Assembly: GCA_004194705.1 (NCBI GenBank)
Contig: SADC01000853.1
Location: 1 to 64,000 of the forward strand
DNA length: 64,000 bases
Direction of reading: 5' to 3'
Origin: Ditylenchus dipsaci
Taxonomy: Eukaryota > Nematoda > Chromadorea > Rhabditida > Anguinidae
The notes below the pieces were generated by a model. That model saw nothing but the letters and a program-made list of their open reading frames with translations. It ran no database searches and was not told the origin of the DNA. Both the position numbers and the translations under genes were made by a program. Shown here in pieces: positions 40,701-49,899 of the stretch. The first letter of the stretch is position 1. Every line of letters starts with the position of its first letter.

Positions 40701-43631
40701 AAAAACTTTATGGACAAAATTAGAGTGGTCCCGTACGAATTCGAATTCCGCAAATTGCTGTGCTTATCAAGTTTCATGGTCCTTTAAGAAAAGACAAAAA
40801 AACCAAATAACCTGATGCAAATCAGATAGGGCCTTATCCAAACGTCTGGCATCTTCACGCTGTTTGGACTTGTCTCCCTCTAGCATCTCTGTCTGCTCCC
40901 TCGCGTCAAGCTGAAAATAGTGTTTCAGTTAATTTTCACAGCAAATTAAAAAAAGTTATCTTAATAGGACTAAAAAGGGAGTTCGGGTGTGCTATGGACC
41001 ATATGATATGGCAGTTCTAGTTTTTACCAGTGCCCATAACAGACATTGAAAAAAAATTCGCATTGACTCATTAATCCTAACTAAAACCACTCTAAATTTC
41101 CTTTAAAGGGGGGAGGGGGAGGGGGCGGTGGTGGCTACTTTTACGGCTACTGTTTGACATCGACTGCTACTTCACTTCACATACAGTCGACGCTCCCAAT
41201 AACATACACCCCGAAAGTTCGTTCCCGCCTAAGGTCCGACACTTTTTTAGCCCCATTTTTTCAAATTTTTCCATTTCGGTTTTGACAGTCTGGTCGCAAA
41301 TATCGCAAGGATTCCGATTTTGCCGATCATTTACGCAGAAAACAATGATTTTGACATTTAAAAGCAAAAACTCCCATTAACATACACCGAAATCCAAAAC
41401 AGGTGTATGTTAATGGGAGTTTTTGCTTTTTAAAGGTCAAAATCATCGTTTTCTGCAAAAATGATCGGCAAAATCGGAATCCTTGCGATATTTGCGACCA
41501 GACTGTCAAAACAGAAATGGAAAAAATGTGAAAAAATGGGGCTAAAAAAGTGTCGGACCTTAGGTGGGAACGAACTTTTGGGGTGTATGTTATTGGGAGC
41601 GTCGACCGTACACTTTTTCACATATTTTATTTTCTTAGCTCAAATGTTTTGACACCATTTCGTAGCTAAGATTCCTCTCTATCGATTGATTGTTCAAACA
41701 CCCTGATCAAAAATAACTTTTGAGAAAATCACAACAAACTCACACTAAAAACCGTGGTTTTTTACCTAAGTGTTTTTAGTGCAGTCTCACCTTATATTTG
41801 GTGTAATTTTCTCGAAAACTATCTTCAATCAAGGTGTTTGAACAATCAAACGATAGAGAAAAATCTTAGCTACAAAACGGTGTAAAAAATCTGAGATAAG
41901 AAAACAAAATATGTGAAAAAATGTATGTGAAGTGAAGTAGCAGTCGATGTCAAAAAGTAACCGTAGAAGTCCCTCCCCCTTTAAAGAAATTTAGCATGAA
42001 AAAGCACAGCCTAAAATTGGACAAATGCCCCGAATAGAACCCTTTCTCCTAAAGTAAGCAAAGACTAACCGTAGCTAAATTCTTCTTTCCAACCAATGTA
42101 TCTTTCTGGACGCTTTCTCCCAATTTCCTGCTAAACCAGGGCATTTTGACTTTGAAGTCGTCTAAGTCGTCCATGTCGCCTTCCAGAAGCCTATTCAAGC
42201 GCTCCGCATCTTTCTTTCTAACGACCTACAAGTAAGTAGGCATGAGATCTGAGACCAAGAAACAGACCTTAAAAATCTATACCATTTGCTCTTCCAGGCG
42301 GACAAATGGACGGAAATATTCGAATATGGTGTCCAGCTTCCCCCTGTCAACCCTTTTCACAGCCTAAAAAATTGGCTTTTCACGAGATTACACAAGCCTA
42401 TGAAAACTCACTGGGTGATTTTGTAGAAACTTTTGGGAATTGATCTTCCTCAGCTTGCTCTGCTCATCATCTCCCAAGGCGAATTGCTCGTCCTCCAGCT
42501 CAAGGCGCGTTCTCAAAATCTTGAGAGAATTTTTAGAAAAGGTATGGATAGACTGACACACCCAGGCCGGTCCAACCAATAAAAAAGCTCTGCATAAGCC
42601 GATGTCGTATTTCACAACATTTTTAGCTAATTACTGAATTCTCACCTAACTTTTCTGATCTGAGTCTTCTTTTATAACATCTTTTCATTGGCTCAAATTG
42701 TTTTACCCCGTCAAATTATTCTTTTACCCCGTCAAATCGTAAAAATGTGTTTTTATCTTCAAAAGTTTTTAATTTTTTGGATTGTAGAAATTGGAGAAAA
42801 AAGTATTTGTATGGACCAAACTTTTCAAAAAATTTGGTCTATAAAATGATTTTTTTCTCTAACTTTTTTACATCTCAGTGAGTTGGTTAATAGATGGTTG
42901 GAAAGCTAAGATCTTGGGCTACATGCTTGTATAAAAACTTGAAAAAATTTGAAAGAAAAAGTTTAGGAAATACTCAAAAGAAACAAATTTTTACGATTTG
43001 ACGGGGTAAAAGAATAATTTGACGGGAGAAAGTACTTACAGCCCTTTTCATTTAGCCTTGCTTTATGTTATAATTGAGTCGACCGTCTCGAGTTATTTTT
43101 GCCTGGAGTTGAACTCTTACCGTGACGACTTACGGAAAGCTGACTTATTTGAGAATTTGAGAATGGTAGAAAGAGTTGAAAACCACCTCAAGTGCTTCTC
43201 TGAACATCAGCTTATTCTTGTCCATCCTCTCCAGCGGTGGCTCATGGAAGCCATAGAGCAGCAAATCCTGATCAAGGAGTACGTCATCGGCATGCGTAGG
43301 AAGAGGTCGGCTAGATTTCTGCTTTGGGGGCGGATCAGATGACGTGACGATGATTTTGTTCATATTGGTGACCAGATCATCATATTTGGCATTGACTTTC
43401 TTAAAAATGGACATACAAAATTATTTAAATTCCAGTGACCTAAATGTTATTAAGCAATACCTCCTTAAGATCATCATTATCAAGAGCTTTGCGAAACGCC
43501 TTTTCGTCTGTCGGATGTTTGGGAGGCAGCACCTTTTCGCCCTTTTCAATCTTCTCAACTTTTTGAAGAGCACGATGTTGAAAAGATACATCATCCACCT
43601 TTCGCCGAAAGAAACCAAAAATTCTCTTCAT
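37744..43631 (-). CDS. NDUFAF4: Complex I assembly factor NDUFAF4-like, with long C-terminal extension
   Basis: NDUFAF4 helps assemble the membrane-peripheral arm of mitochondrial complex I. Exons: 43631-43461, 43399-43187, 42519-42412, 42363-42283, 42225-42070, 40910-40812, 37836-37744, each a whole number of codons, 306 residues in total. Family features read in order: a short basic N-terminus (MKRIFGFFRRKVDD), VLPPKHPTDE matching the ARHPST region, KYDDLVTNMNKIIV-SSDPPP matching LLSFLKDVYVDSKDP, RPLPTHADD, LMFREALE, and KLDTIFEYFRPFV matching SLLKYFVTFEV. Human NDUFAF4 is 175 residues; the extra ~120 residues here (exons 5-7) are charged and probably disordered, ending QPKKEQHK. An acceptor (ATTTTAG) lies 4 nt before the ATG. 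Identification rests on motif order, not on a search. Confidence 0.75.
37853..39367. mobile_element. Composite fold-back in NDUFAF4 intron 6
   Basis: Outer ends TTAAAGGGGCATACCCGTCGCCGATGG and complement. Encloses CCGTATT MITE copy A, a tRNA-like half (38155-38200) with a matching inverted B-box-like GGTTCGATTCCC at 39237, and inverted minisatellite arms of CACTTGGAGCTGG (38205-38300 versus 39165-39225). Confidence 0.6.
37924..38081. mobile_element. CCGTATT MITE, copy A (tag GAAGCCCAT)
   Basis: TA-flanked. Left end CCGTATTTCCTCTAATA is followed by palindrome GAAGCCCATGGGCTTC; the core is GAAATTGTCAATC... GACCTTAACTC; the right end repeats GGGCTTC-TATTAGAG twice before the terminal CGG. Lies in NDUFAF4 intron 6. 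Confidence 0.75.
39362..40790. repeat. Composite fold-back with nested inverted arms
   Basis: Outer pair TTAAAGGACCATGAAACTTGATAAGC and complement at 40765-40790. Nested inside are a pair around CGGAATACTCCCAGCAGTC (39460-39600 versus 39720-39880) and a GC-core element (40010-40190). A G-run of more than ten lies near 40553-40568. Confidence 0.6.
41184..41611. mobile_element. pogo-like fold-back element, tag CTCCCATTAACATACACC
   Basis: ACAGTCGACGCTCCCAATAACATACACC to its complement. The apex (about 41370-41420) has the tag in both orientations around AAAACAGG. Core identical in type to 21619-22099. Lies in NDUFAF4 intron 5, itself bracketed by an outer inverted pair (41105-41182 and 41930-41990). 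Confidence 0.7.
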
Positions 43632-43881
43632 GGTTCTAAAATTCTCATGGTTAAGAAAGTGTGTAACAGAAGTTGTAGTCCAAAACTACTTTGGTAACAA
43701 ATAATTTAACGGGTAGACTTAATTACATTTAGAGTATGAGAAATTGGTAAAAATCCACAGACCAAGCAGTATTAAACGGAATGTTTAGGCCTTAACATAT
43801 TATTCCCAAACTACTTGGGTTTTACGAGCGACCCAGCATATTTTGGTACAAGTACAGAATTAGAAAAAGAAACAACCGAAA

Positions 43882-43914
43882 ATGAACACCAACAGCAATC
43901 ATGGTGACTTTTTA
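43882..43914. repeat. 33-bp motif, second copy, upstream of NDUFAF4
   Basis: Same motif as 37635-37667. On the minus strand it contains ATG followed by codons for IAVGVH in both copies, with a synonymous difference in the second codon, so a short upstream ORF or a shared regulatory element are both possible. Confidence 0.6.
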
Positions 43915-44027
43915 AGGGGCGGTTGATTACCGGAAATTATTTATGAACCGGTTGATCAATATATATAGTATCTAGGTACCTAACATCGACCGGAACATAA
44001 ATTATATGGCATTTTAAGAGCGTATTT

Positions 44028-44606
44028 ATGGATGAAGAGCAAGCAGCAGTGCTCTGGTGGTTGATACAAGAACAAGAGGAGGATCAAGCCCGCAGCTATA
44101 TCCGCCCGGCTCATATGATGAACGCAATTCGAGGAGACTCCTTTCGAATCTTTTGGCGCTATTATGACTCATGTGACTCCAAAGGTTTGAAGAGGTTCAT
44201 CAGGCTAAGCAGAGATGACTTCGACCGTCTTTCAATACACTAAAGTTTGTTGAAATGTGTTGATTTAAGGTATTTGTTGAGAATATTAATTTTAAGCTAT
44301 ATAAAAGGTCATCACTTTAAAAAACGATACTTTAGCTTCTTGTCCTTTGGTCCTAATGATCCAGCAGTAGCTCATCTATTTGGTATTGAAGATTCTATTG
44401 TCAAGGAGCTTTGCCTCGAAGTCTCGACTGCTGTTTATCGATTTATTGCAAGCAGAATATTTGGCAATTCCAGCTCGTCCGACGTGGCTCGCCAACTCAG
44501 AGAGATTCTTGCATAGTCGACAGTTTCCACATGCGATTGGCGTTATAGACGGAAAACACATTGGTCTCATACAGCCGGATAGGTCAGGCGTTGAGCTCTA
44601 CAACTA
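44028..44606 (+). pseudogene. PIF/Harbinger transposase, interrupted
   Basis: Segments: MDEEQAAVLWWLIQEQEEDQ start; IFWRYYDSCDSKGLKRFIRLSRDDFDRL; after an intron-like gap a helix block with VAHLFGIEDSIVKELC; then, in another frame, RQFPHAIGVIDGKHIGLIQP and SGVELYNY, the Harbinger DDE_4 signature with catalytic Asp in IDGKH. At 44606 the ORF is broken by a CCGTATT-ended element; directly after that element (45315 on) the sequence resumes so that the conserved YNYK motif is completed once the TA duplication is discounted. A frame change near 44515 also disables it. Confidence 0.75.
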
Positions 44607-45314
44607 CCGTATTCTCTCTAATAGAACCACACTCTCTATTAGAACCACACTCTCTAATAGAACCACACCCCTTAACACTCTCAAGCTGCGTCAACGGCCT
44701 TATAACTCCAATGGATTTTCTAAGCCTGGGAGAATCTCTTGAAAGAGCTCATCGTTGAGTCTTTCAAATCGTGCGGGGTTCCCAATGCCATCGATGGATA
44801 TGAGGACGACGCCATTCACTGCTTCAAGAGACTTGGGCCGGTTCCGAATCGTCGAGGCAAGGTGAAGCTCGCGCAAAATGAGAAGAAGTTGGCTGAGCAG
44901 ATACAAGAAATCGGTCTTGAAGAAGCGCGAAAATAGTTCAATAATAAAGATATATCTCTAGAGTGTTGATGAGTTTTGGGAGCTGTTCTGGTTTAGGGGG
45001 ACGCCTATTTTTAATACATATTTTTTTATTTTTTAGGTCGATCAAGTTGATTATGGTGACCGGGGTGACAAAAATCACGTTGATCAACAAAATTACTTAT
45101 TAAACTATTCATACGGGTTATCGATATAACCATGACTGCCATAAGAAACAAAAATAAATAAAAAGTATAGTATAAATTAGCATCCCCCTAAACCTCACCA
45201 AGTCCCTCTCTCTATTAGAACCACTCTCTATTAGAACCACACTCTCTAATAGAACCACACCCCCAAGGGGGTTGAAAAAAAGAACCACATGTGGTTCTAT
45301 TAGAGAGAATACGG
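44607..45314. mobile_element. CCGTATT-ended element carrying a foreign ORF, inserted in Harbinger
   Basis: Starts CCGTATTCTCTCTAATAG and ends with its complement; flanked by TA at 44605-44606 and 45315-45316. Copy-specific tag GAACCACA occurs as a palindrome near the right end and in serial units with TCTCTAATA at both ends. Between the ends lies an ORF-like stretch (44739-44936), so the element is longer than its relatives at 37924, 56772 and 63220. Confidence 0.75.
44739..44936 (+). CDS. ORF fragment captured inside the CCGTATT element
   Basis: 65 codons: KELIVESFKSCGVPNAI, DDAIHCFKRLGPVPNRRG, a Lys/Glu-rich helix and stop at 44936. An upstream frame reads VNGLITPMDFLSLGESL just before it. 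Protein-like composition, unlike the short relatives of this element family, which have no ORF. Not recognised; it might also be part of Harbinger's second protein. Confidence 0.35.
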   Translation: MKELIVESFKSCGVPNAIDGYEDDAIHCFKRLGPVPNRRGKVKLAQNEKKLAEQIQEIGLEEARK

Positions 45315-45522
45315 TATAAGGTAATGTGTTTGTATAACATTTGGCTAGAAGCTTAGCTATTATTTTATCAGAAAAAGGCTAGAAAAAAGCATGCTTCCGG
45401 AAAAATCGGCGCCGGCGCCACAATTAATTCGGCGCCGGGAGTCGGCGCCGGCGCCTAAAAGAGGAAATACGGCGCCAGGCGCCGGCATCAAGCCATTTTT
45501 GTAAATAAAATAAGGCTCAAAT

Positions 45523-46874
45523 TGAATTGCAGCGGTAAAACTGTGAATTTCAACGGTAAATTAATTTTTTTCAACGGTATTTTCAAATTTGCTATAAAAC
45601 AATGAAATTCAACGGTAAATTTGTGAAATTCAGCGGTAAATTTATCGTAAAGTCAACTTCACAGTCATAGAAATGACCCCAAGGGTGAATAGTTGGCGCA
45701 AAGCATAAATTTTGTTTCAGATGACATCCTTATATAAATTACCAGCAAGCAAAATGCACATTCTCTGTCTCTCAACACTGCCTTTATTCAGAAACAACAA
45801 TAACAAGAGAAACATTTAAACCAGACAAAAAATTTTCAGACTCTTTCTAGGGCGTGACCAATCTTTCTTTTCCTCCCTCTCTTCTGCCTTCCCTCCAGTG
45901 GCTGCGGCAATAGATAGATCAGCTTCTTGGCCTCCATCAACATGAGCGAGTGTTTGCAGACGACGTCCATGAGTCCCTCAGGGCACGTGCAGGAAATGTA
46001 GCCGGCATAACAGCTTGACTTCTTCAGCGAGTAGAACGCGTTTCGCAGTTCCTTATAGCGTGTCCAACTAGTGTAGGAAAATCTAAAATATAACGGATAA
46101 TAGGATTGCTGAATTCCTTCTTACATGATTGACCAACATTCTGTCAGACAATCGCGTGGCTTGCTCCAGCTTTTCCCACATCGGTCGCAATTTTTCGGCA
46201 CTTCCTTTGTAGTCGTTCGCTCCAATCAGCCACATGTGCTCTTCCTCTTCAACGAAGTAAATGACCGGTCTCTTCTCTTTTTTCAGAGCCTCCATCGCCT
46301 TTCACACATTGCAGGTCATACTTTTCGGGATTGACGGGACTTGCGCCACTTCTTAAACTCACCCATAATAATTCGACTTGCTATGTCAAGGTCAAAGCTA
46401 CTTTCTCCGGATCGATGCTCCGGTCGTGAACGTATTGCTCCACCAAGAGTAGAAACTTCGAAATTCCCAGAAGCTCGCGTTGAGTGTAATCCTTCTTGAT
46501 GAGATTATTGGTGCCTTCTAGCCCATTGTTTGTTGCAATCGAAGACTCCATCCTGCATTCTCAGCCATCCACACTTCTGCGTCTTCCTTACTAGAGCACT
46601 CCTTCACAGTCGTCCATTCACGCGCCGCTCCTCGCCTCTTCCTGTGACCGACTTGAGATTGCATCTAAAATAGTGCTAAAGTTGTTTCTGCCTGAACGAT
46701 TCACAAGCATTGATACACAAATAAGGCAACGGACTGTGAAGTTTACTTTACGATAAATTTACTGCTGAATTTCACAAATTTACCGTTGAATTTCATTGTT
46801 TCATGGCAAATTTGAAAATACCGTTGAAAAAATTAATTTACCGTTGAAATTCACAGTTTTACCGCTGCAATTCA
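45523..46874 (-). mobile_element. Internally deleted MULE with long inverted repeats
   Basis: Inverted repeats of about 140 bp (45523-45666 and 46732-46874) made of iterated ACGGTAAA units. They enclose a short ORF with only the transposase C-terminus. No matching 9-bp duplication was found at these ends, so termini may be slightly misplaced or old. Confidence 0.7.
45836..46664 (-). pseudogene. MULE transposase C-terminal remnant with SWIM zinc finger
   Basis: ATG at 46664 after acceptor TTTAG. Reads REWTTVKECSSKEDAEVW, then (one base short near 46560) SSIATNNGLEGTNNLIKK, the TNN-LE-N signature of MULE transposases, then LLVEQYVHDRS, an IYFVEEEEHMWLI segment, and the SWIM finger YISCTCPEG...VCKHSL with CxC and CxH. 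The tail is basic, RQKRGRKRK. The DDE catalytic domain is absent, so this copy cannot encode a working transposase. Confidence 0.7.
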
Positions 46875-47369
46875 CTTACAGCCATAAAATAATAGAATAT
46901 AACAAAGACTAGTCTAACATTTTATGTTTTCAAATAGAAATTTTTTGTATTAGGAATAGCAACAATTATGAGAAATTAAAATTTATCATGTTGCGGTTAT
47001 AAACAAGCATTGTTTTGCTTTTTAAAAGTACTAGGCCAGTGGAGCTTTTTCTGCCGGCTGTCAACATAGCTGTTATGCTGAACATACGCTCAGCAGCTGC
47101 AGTACTTGCGGGAATAGCTAATAAATCATTGGCTATTTTTGTCAAAGATGGGTATGCCTACAATTTGTATATATATTTTTTTAAGTATTTTTGTATCTTG
47201 CCTGACTATGACCTTGCCAAAACTTGAAAGGATCACTTTCAAGAGGTAATGACCCCTCAATTTCGTCAAAAAGGTTTTTCCGGCGCCGGCGCCCGACTGT
47301 TAAGATTTTTTATCCGGCGCCCGGCGCCCGTGCAGGTATGGCCTATAGTAGAGAGGTTTGACTGTATAC

Positions 47370-48305
47370 CATTCAATAGAGAATCGAAAATGCTTATTTG
47401 ACATAAAAGTTCTTTTTCTGCGGAAAAGTCGATTTCGGGGGTGAAAAATGCATTTGAAAGTATATAGTTGTATAGAAAAATATAGTTTTATTGATGACGT
47501 AGTCAAATGTGACTTGATGGTGCAGCGGGTAGTGAGTTATTTCCTTGGTAATGCTCTCGAGTTCGACTCCCACTATTGCTTTTTATTTTTTTTCTATGTT
47601 CTTTCGGTTTTTCGGCTTCATTTTGTTCTGTAATGAGCATTAAGCTTCGAATACTCTCATTGCATGAAATTTATTTGCCATGGTGGTGTTTTGATTAGAA
47701 ATGAAAAAATGCTAAATTTGGATGACATGATTGATACTGGTAACTAGCGAAAAATTTAGTGAAGCACAATAAACGCTCACAGCAAGCAAATTTGATAAAT
47801 TCATTTTCATAAAAAGTATTCGAAGCTTGAAAACACATTAAAGGACCATGCTCTTTGCGCGCACCGACATGCGCGAAATTTGAATTGGCGGGGGACACTT
47901 CTCTTTCGTATCAAACTGTTCTCTTTGGAGTCGTTCGCCATAACTGCAAAAAGTACAGTGCGAGACGAAAAAGAAGTGTCCCCCAACAATTCAAATTTTG
48001 CGCATGCCGCTGCGCGCAAAGAGCATGGTTCTTTAAAGAACATAATGAAGCAGAAAACGCGAAACAAAAATAGAAAGAAACAAAAAGCAAAAGTGGGAGT
48101 CGAACTCGAGAGCATTACCAAGTAAATAACTCACTACCCACTGCACCATCAGATCATATACTTGACTGCGTCTTCAATAAAACTATATTTTTTCTATGCA
48201 ACTATATACTTTCAAATGCATTTTTCACCCCGAAATCGACTTTTCCGCAGAAAAAGAACTTTTATGTCAAATAAGCATTTTCGATTCTCTATCGAATGGT
48301 ATATA
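47370..48305. mobile_element. Large fold-back with tRNA-like arms and a nested MITE
   Basis: Arms of about 250 bp (47370-47620 and 48055-48305). Each contains a tRNA-like unit: GATGGTGCAGCGGGTAGTG and GAGTTCGACTCCCAC on the plus arm, the inverse on the other. Confidence 0.65.
47841..48038. mobile_element. TTAAAGGACCATG-ended MITE
   Basis: TTAAAGGACCATGCTCTTTGCGCGC and its complement; inner arms GGGGGACACTTCTCTTTCG. A relative with the same outer and inner motifs lies at about 58424-58622. This one is nested between the arms of the larger fold-back 47370-48305. Confidence 0.6.
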
Positions 48306-48410
48306 GGGTTTTCCCGAATCGCATCGTCACCACCATATGTTCCCTTGTAAAATATGTTTTTTTCATCAGTTCATAGTTATGTAGTATTCTTGAAAATAAA
48401 AAATTACCTG

Positions 48411-48902
48411 GAACTTCTCTAGGAATTTATAGATTGCATTCACATAGCCGTAAATCTCGGAAATAGTTACGCTTTTTTCAGCTTGTACGCAAAGAATGAC
48501 GTCAGCAAATAGTTTGGTAAGAGCATAGATTTTTCTGCAGAAACTAAACACGAAAACCATAGCGGAAACACAAACAAAGTCTTAGTTACATTGTTCTCTA
48601 ATTCTGTCTGGTGTTCCCACTTCTTAGCTTCAGAATCTTCGATGACTTCCTTCTTAACTTTTCAGAAGTCAGCCGTTACAGCAATCTGCGATACCCAACA
48701 AGTCCTTGACGGCGAAATTAGTTGTTCACCATAGTTTTCTGACAGAGACGTCTTAGCACTTGGAGACTTTTGGAACCGTCCAATAATGTTGATCATTGTT
48801 GCGTACCCATGGTGAGTAGCTACGTTTTCTCTGAAGCAAGCTCTCGCAATCTGAAAAAGACGGTCAAAAAAGTATAGAGGTAAGTTTATTGACAAATTTT
48901 AC
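48411..48902 (-). pseudogene. hAT-like transposase fragment
   Basis: Two exon-like pieces on the minus strand. 48852-48663 follows acceptor TTTTTCAG with IARACFRENVATHHGYATM...SPSRTCWVSQIA, resembling the hAT region before and at TRW. 48555-48411 follows acceptor TTCTGCAG with KIYALTKLFADVILCVQAEKS and TISEIYGYVNAIYKFLEKFQ, resembling the hAT LxPF...T-Q...PTIS segment. No DDE residues or termini located, so this is tentative. Confidence 0.35.
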
Positions 48903-49407
48903 TTCCAATTTGGAGAAATTTTTTGAAAAAATCGACGCATAAGCGGATGCAAAAAGATGTTGATAGGCAATGACGGTATTGACAGCACTGCACTGAGCGA
49001 GTTTCGAATCTTGTTTGACCTAAGTGGAAAAAAACGTGAATAAAGTAGAAGCTATACTATCACGTTACTTTTCTTTTGGCTCACCTTCTTTCTCAGTCAC
49101 AGGAAGACAAGAAGAATTTTCTTGGCTGGCTGTTCTTTTTCTTGATGCAACTTTTCCCAGTGCTTCGACACGGCTGTCTTATGATTTGCCAGAATCGAAA
49201 AAGAGACAGGTAAAAAGGCCATAGTCACGATAAAAAAAAAAGTGTACCTGTGAGCACTCGACGCACTTCATCTTTTATTCTCCCATAACTTGTACTTCCA
49301 CATAGTTCCTCCATACTGCATCCCTAATTCGTTTATTTCCAGACATGGTTGATTGGCTTGACCAGGATGATGTTATCTGAAAACAATAACTTAAAGTTGA
49401 GCTTGCG

Positions 49408-49600
49408 AGTATAGTTGAGGTTGAGGTTGAGTTGAGGTTGAGTTGAGGTTGAGGATGAGTTTAATTTTTATTTATACTCAACGCCATCCTCAACCTTAAC
49501 TTTGAGTTAAGGTTAAGTTAACAGTTGGAATGAGGATAAGCTGAGTTTACGAGTTGAGGTTGAAGATGAGGGTGGGTTTTGAAACAACTGGACTGAAGTG
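49408..49600. repeat. GTTGAG minisatellite
   Basis: GTTGAGGTTGAGTTGAG units followed by an inverted ACTCAACCTCAACC-like block near 49475. Confidence 0.6.
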
Positions 49601-49621
49601 AAAAAGTTCAAAATATGCAGT

Positions 49622-49860
49622 TAAAGGGCCATTTCCATCTGCTTTGAATTGTCCCCCACCAATTCAAATTTTTTTCCTAATCATTGAACTTCTGTACGGA
49701 TTTTTCAGCTTGGTTTCTAACAAAACAAGGCCTAGAATTTAATTTCAGGCATAGTTATGTTAGAAACCAAGTTAAAAAATTTGTACGTAAATCCAACGAC
49801 AAAGAAAAAAATTTGAATTGGCGGGGGACAGCCGTTGCAGGAGACGGCAATGGCCCTTTA
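49622..49860. mobile_element. 230-bp palindromic MITE, divergent copy 3
   Basis: TTAAAGGGCCATT... and ...AATGGCCCTTTAA, sharing GGTTTCTAACAAAAC and the NNCCGTACAGAA-type segment with copies 1 and 2. Confidence 0.6.
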
Positions 49861-49899
49861 ATGGCCCTCATTTACAACGAAACTGAATTTTGAATTTGA

